A DNA stretch of 64,000 bases, from NCBI RefSeq assembly GCF_035582795.1, contig NC_134365.1, forward strand, positions 76,737,635 through 76,801,634, given 5' to 3'. Numbering within the stretch: position 1 is the first letter of the stretch; each line of letters begins with the position of its first letter. The DNA is from Mycteria americana (lineage: Eukaryota; Chordata; Aves; Ciconiiformes; Ciconiidae). The notes under the pieces are model-generated. The model worked only from the letters and a program-made list of their open reading frames with translations. It was not told the DNA's origin and did no database searches. The translations under genes were made by a program, and so were the position numbers. Positions 59,701-64,000 of this stretch are shown piece by piece.

Positions 59701-62700
59701 AAAAAATATATATTTTAAAAGCTCTTTTGAATATTGAATAACTGAGCACATACTTCTCTTCCCTGCTTCAACCCTTGGTTCTTGTTTTGGTACTGATCAG
59801 GATTGCTAAGTAGAATCCAGGGCAGCCTGGAGAAGCTTGAAGGGTGGTGAAAGTTACTGGTATTAGGTGTGCTTCATCTTATGACTTTTGAAAACTAGAA
59901 AAGGAAAGTGACATCAAGCAACATTTTTGTAAACTATCATGAGGGAGGTATATATGAGTATTCAGTAGCTTCATATAAGGTTAATACATGTTTTTATAGC
60001 GTTAATATATAGTTTAGGCTTTTTTATATGTGTTTTCAGGAAAATTCATTATTCTAGGTCACTAACAGATCTCAACAGGAGCTTTCTAACAAAGCATCAT
60101 ATTACATTTTAAATGAAACGTAATCATCTCAGGGCAGCGTAACTGTGTAGACAAACACTAGTTCTAAGTGTTTAATAATCTTTGACCTCAACAAACTAAG
60201 CCTGCAAAGCAGAGTTAGGGTCTGCATACTGGGAAAACAAAGTTTAAGAATTTGATGTCATCTTATCTCCTTGGAAAATCACATGTATGTATTTAGTGCC
60301 ATTGAAACTAATGGGACTACTTAGATTGGTATGAAAGAATTTACTGGATTAGAACTATATCTAACATAACTCCTAAAAAATGATAGCTATATATCCTTTT
60401 CAAAAGAAGTTACCTTAGGAGATCGTATAACATATCTTACAGCCTCAGGAGAGGGTAAATTTATATCCGTTCTGAAATGGACTTTGACATTTCATTTAGG
60501 AATGCTTCTATGGGTTAAAGCTTGAGGTAAAAAAAAAAAAATTGAACAGTATTATTTAAACAGGAGATTTAGGCTTCAACATTTTGGTTAAATCTGATCC
60601 CACAAGAATGCCTGATGAAGAGGATTTATCACCCTTAGCCTGATGCTTAGGATTTCTGGAATTTCATTATTTCTTCTACTGATCGGCCTTCACATTCAGT
60701 AAAATTGAACAAACTTGAAGCAGTCTTTAAATACTTCTCTACTGTTAACTAAGAAATCCATCATACCTAAGGAATTAATCTTGCTGTTACCAGTAATCGC
60801 TGTTCTCTCAAGTGGCAGCTATTAACTTTAGTGCCTGTTTACAAAAGATTCTTAAAAAATCGTTGATTTCTGCAGCTCAACAGGCACCTCCTTTAAACAG
60901 AAAAACAATTTCTTTTAGCAGTGTTGTATGCATGAGAAAAGCGTGTGTTGGTAGTAATGACCTTGATCTAAGCGTGCTGTTTGAATTCACTCAACTGAAA
61001 CAAGGCCTAAAAACGTGGGTGTATGGCAAATAAAAAGGAGAGCAATACAAAAAGCGTTTGTAGATGTTTGAGGCTGTCTTTGTAAAGAAGCACTTTGATT
61101 GCGTTGTTTGATGTTACAGCATCTAAATTTTACACATCTGCCTTCCAGACTAGAACCTTACAGTTTTGTGTTAGCATCTGATCTAACATTAGTGACCTTG
61201 GAACAGGCCCTAAATCATATTGACTGAGATGCCATGTAAGCTGGCAAAATAGGAAGTAGGGAGGACAGCAGCATACCTAAAAACCACTAACTCCTTCCCA
61301 GTCCTTCTCAAGGGTACATCCTTGCCAACTCATTTCTTTACCACTGATCACAACTTCCTTTCAAGCTAAACTTTTCATTGAAAAGTTCATTTTTTCATTG
61401 AAAAAAATGTTTCATGTAATGACCTTCACTGGAAACTGAGAAGAAAATAAAGATTCACAGCAAGTTGTTTTGGTTTTTTTTTTTTCTTTCCTGTTTTTTT
61501 TTTTCCCCTCTATGCTGTGAGTGGGCATTTAATGAGTAAACAGCTAAACCATAGCTTTGGCCATTGCAATGGCAGAGAAGAAAAGACGGAAAGGGCCAAT
61601 GTTCATTTTAGTAGAGTATATTTGTTTTGGTCAGGTAAAGTTCATGATTCCAAGTGAGGCAGTTCTTTATGGTAGTTTAATCATTTCTGGTGGTTTAAAG
61701 GCAAGCTGATCATCTGTTAGATATATGGACCTCCAGTGAAACTCATCATTTAAAGGTGGGATTTAACTTTAGTCCATACTGTTCTTCATTTCAGTCCTAC
61801 TGTTCTGCTTTTCCTGATATTAGTTAGTAAGTAACTATTGTGAATTTTGTCCAAAGGTCAGGTCAGACATGGATAGGCTGGCATGATAGTAGAGTTGGAA
61901 TAAAAGACAAGTTGAGGAAACAACAATGAAAAATAAAAACTTCTGGAAATACCATTAAAATATTTGGCTTAACTGAACAGCAATTAGTGCCAGAGGCACA
62001 GGCTCTTTATCTAGATCTGCAGGGAAAAGAAGTAGTGGCCCTTTAAGCATTTCCTGCTGGTAGGTTGGCCAGAGAGAAAATAAACTGTCACCTGAACCAA
62101 CAAGGTCCAGGTAAGAGATCAATTCTCTGCAAACAGTGAAGATTATCTAAAATCTAGCTTCCTTGTAAAGGCTGTTATGCCTATGTAACTGGCTCCTATC
62201 ATTCCCACTCCTGGCAGTGGAACAGGACAAGAGCAAACTGCTCTTTTCTTCCTTCTTGAATCTTTCAGTGAGATGGGGTAGTTATTTATTTGTAATAGGA
62301 AAGTACCCTGCTGTCATTACTGAATGGACACAAGGAGGTCAGTGAGGACACAAAAGTCTTTCTTACAATTCAGCAAGGACAAGGACAAGGACCTCTGAAG
62401 TCCAGATCCTACATGAGCCAGAACTGGAAGTGGATTCAAGTGGAAGTATCTAAAGAAGAGCTAAGGACAGATCTGAGTTTCCTAATACATGACATAGTAA
62501 GGATGACCACTTCAGCTGATCTTTTTAAGAGATAAATGCCTACCCCTGGGCTGGTACTGGCTGTACCAGACTTGAGATCAGGTTTCAAACAAATGGAAAG
62601 AATGTCACATACCCTGCTGTTCTTAAACGAGTTTCGTCTTTCTGCATATCCAAAATAATATACATAAATTCCTGCAACACAGGAAGGCCTTGTCAGAGCA

Positions 62701-64000
62701 AGCACATGGCTAACTGTAGCTGTTTGGAAGATGTGGAAGCTACAGAATATATAGTCTTTTAAGCTTATGTAAAATTCTGCTAAAAGGGATCACTGTGTGG
62801 CAAACCAGATTTATTTAAACAAACAGGACCATAGTGGCTGCTCATGCTGTAAAGTTATAGAGAACTTGTTTTCTCAAATTTAGACCTGTGTTCACATTTT
62901 TATTAAGTGGCACAGCAGTTAAAATGCACATTTAATGCTTTGCTTATTTTTAATAATGCAGAAAATACATTACTAAAGCTGTCACTATTTTAATTTTATG
63001 TCTTAGGAGCTGCAAGTGCATGTGGACCAAATTACAGAAATGGCAGCAGTAATGAGAAAAGCCATTGAAATTGATGAAAAGCATGGCTGTAAAGAGCAGG
63101 AACGTATCATTCAGCTTGAGGTAAGTATGAAATCAAAACAGCAGTGGCACAAATAGCAAGGGAGTAAATGTTTCCACAGTTATTTATATTGAGTTACTGT
63201 ACCAGTCACTCACTGCTATTTTGTTACGCTTCCCTTGGGAGGACTGTAAGTACTTTTTTCCCCACTATGGTTTACTGTCAAGTCTGGCATAGGTGATACT
63301 TCATCACCAGAAATCAGTGATTTATATTTATATACTAGCTTAAGCTTTCTCTTTTTTTAAGTCTCTGTATAGCAAAAGAGATAGAAAATAATACAAATTC
63401 ATCCTAATGAATAAGGCACTAAGATGCAAATAATAATACCCACACCTTTGGCTTTTAAATATTATTTTTTTTAAATAATGTTGTGCTTGGTGGGGGGGGG
63501 GGGTCTCAGTTGCTTGTCATTGAAGGGTCAACGCTATTGCTCTTTAACTAGTGCTAGCAAAGCTGTTCATTATGGGACAGGCTGTGTGGAAAGAACGGGA
63601 GATTTTTTTGAAATGCAGCATTTGAACTTAATTACCCTCTTCTTACCCATCTCTGTGTTTTGAGCTTTTTTTTTTATGCTTAATGCCCATTCAAGAGAGC
63701 AAGAGGGTCAGAAACCTGATGTTCTTAGTTTTAGAAGATAACATAGCACTACCTGACTGCAAATCAGTATTTTAATCCTTATACATATGTCTGGAGTAGA
63801 GGGGAAGGGAGAGGAGATTATTAAGGTAGTTATCTTAACTTCTTTCTGGAGTTCTATTAAATGCCTTTTCTTTCTCTGGTTATAGCAAGAAAATAAAGGC
63901 TTGAGGGAAATTCTTCAAATAACTAGAGAATCATTCCTGAACCTCAAGAAAGAAGATGCATCAGAGAGCACATCTCTGTCAGGATTAGTAACAAGCAGTG
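56735..64000 (+). CDS. FGFR1OP2: FGFR1 oncogene partner 2, coding exons 1-5 (3' end outside window)
   Basis: Coding exons: 56735-56869, 58063-58180, 59100-59242, 63007-63120 and 63886-64000, the last cut by the window edge. Spliced, they give [20 protein letters not shown] through [18 protein letters not shown], a [18 protein letters not shown] block, [20 protein letters not shown] and [20 protein letters not shown], i.e. 208 residues, near-identical to vertebrate FGFR1OP2. Only a few residues should follow if it ends like the roughly 215-residue human form. The protein is almost all coiled coil, belongs to the SIKE family, is associated with STRIPAK phosphatase-kinase complexes in the cytoplasm, and was named from a fusion with FGFR1 in a myeloproliferative disorder. 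All junctions are GT/AG and phases agree. Expression is probably shared with INTS13 through the common promoter. Confidence 0.97.
57101..57181. repeat. Imperfect tandem duplication, period about 43
   Basis: TGAAAACCAGCATTTCTTTG with the following ACACTGGTAGAAATG is repeated with one substitution and one 3-base gap, in FGFR1OP2 intron 2. No known element is recognised. Confidence 0.8.
59243..63006 (+). other. FGFR1OP2: FGFR1OP2 intron between coding exons 3 and 4
   Basis: About 3.8 kb of AT-rich sequence with T-runs near 61,470-61,505. No exon with family similarity, RNA gene or clear transposon was recognised. Confidence 0.6.

Overview
This window looks like vertebrate nuclear DNA, most likely from a bird or a close sauropsid relative. 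The genes are split into many short exons with GT/AG splice sites. Introns are compact, a CR1-type LINE 3' end is present, and a CpG island forms a two-way promoter. Gene order and orientation (INTS13 on minus, FGFR1OP2 on plus, head to head) match human chromosome 12p11. The species call is an inference.

Layout. Positions 1 to about 17,950 hold no gene I can recognise, only AT-rich intergenic DNA with simple repeats, one short GC-rich patch and a few inverted or tandem repeats. From about 17,970 to 27,800 on the plus strand lies an intact multi-exon gene for a large dystroglycan-like membrane protein, about 1,206 residues from the start I prefer. It has a signal peptide, an N-terminal Ig-like domain, a second N-terminal domain ending in a furin site, a long Ser/Thr-rich mucin region, a cadherin/Ig-like domain, an SEA-like cleavage site, one membrane segment and a cytoplasmic tail with PPxY motifs. 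It is not DAG1 itself but reads as a paralogue, and it is the most interesting object here. From 52,000 down to about 30,600 on the minus strand lies INTS13 (Asunder). All 16 coding exons are present and add up to 706 codons plus stop. It meets the dystroglycan-like gene tail to tail. From about 52,850 to the right edge on the plus strand lies FGFR1OP2, complete except for the last few codons beyond the window.

Function. INTS13 is a nuclear Integrator subunit. FGFR1OP2 is a coiled-coil protein of the SIKE family linked to STRIPAK complexes. They share a CpG-island promoter with three perfect TCTCGCGAGA palindromes, a CCAAT box, a YY1-like site and a consensus CRE. The dystroglycan-like protein would be a cell-surface adhesion receptor processed much as dystroglycan is. 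In mammals the same chromosome block also carries SSPN (sarcospan), a partner of the dystroglycan complex. That is suggestive context, not proof of joint function.

Limits. Exon boundaries were read by eye from splice signals and protein similarity held in memory. Transcription starts, poly(A) sites and regulatory sites are predictions. The first exon and start codon of the dystroglycan-like gene are the least certain parts.
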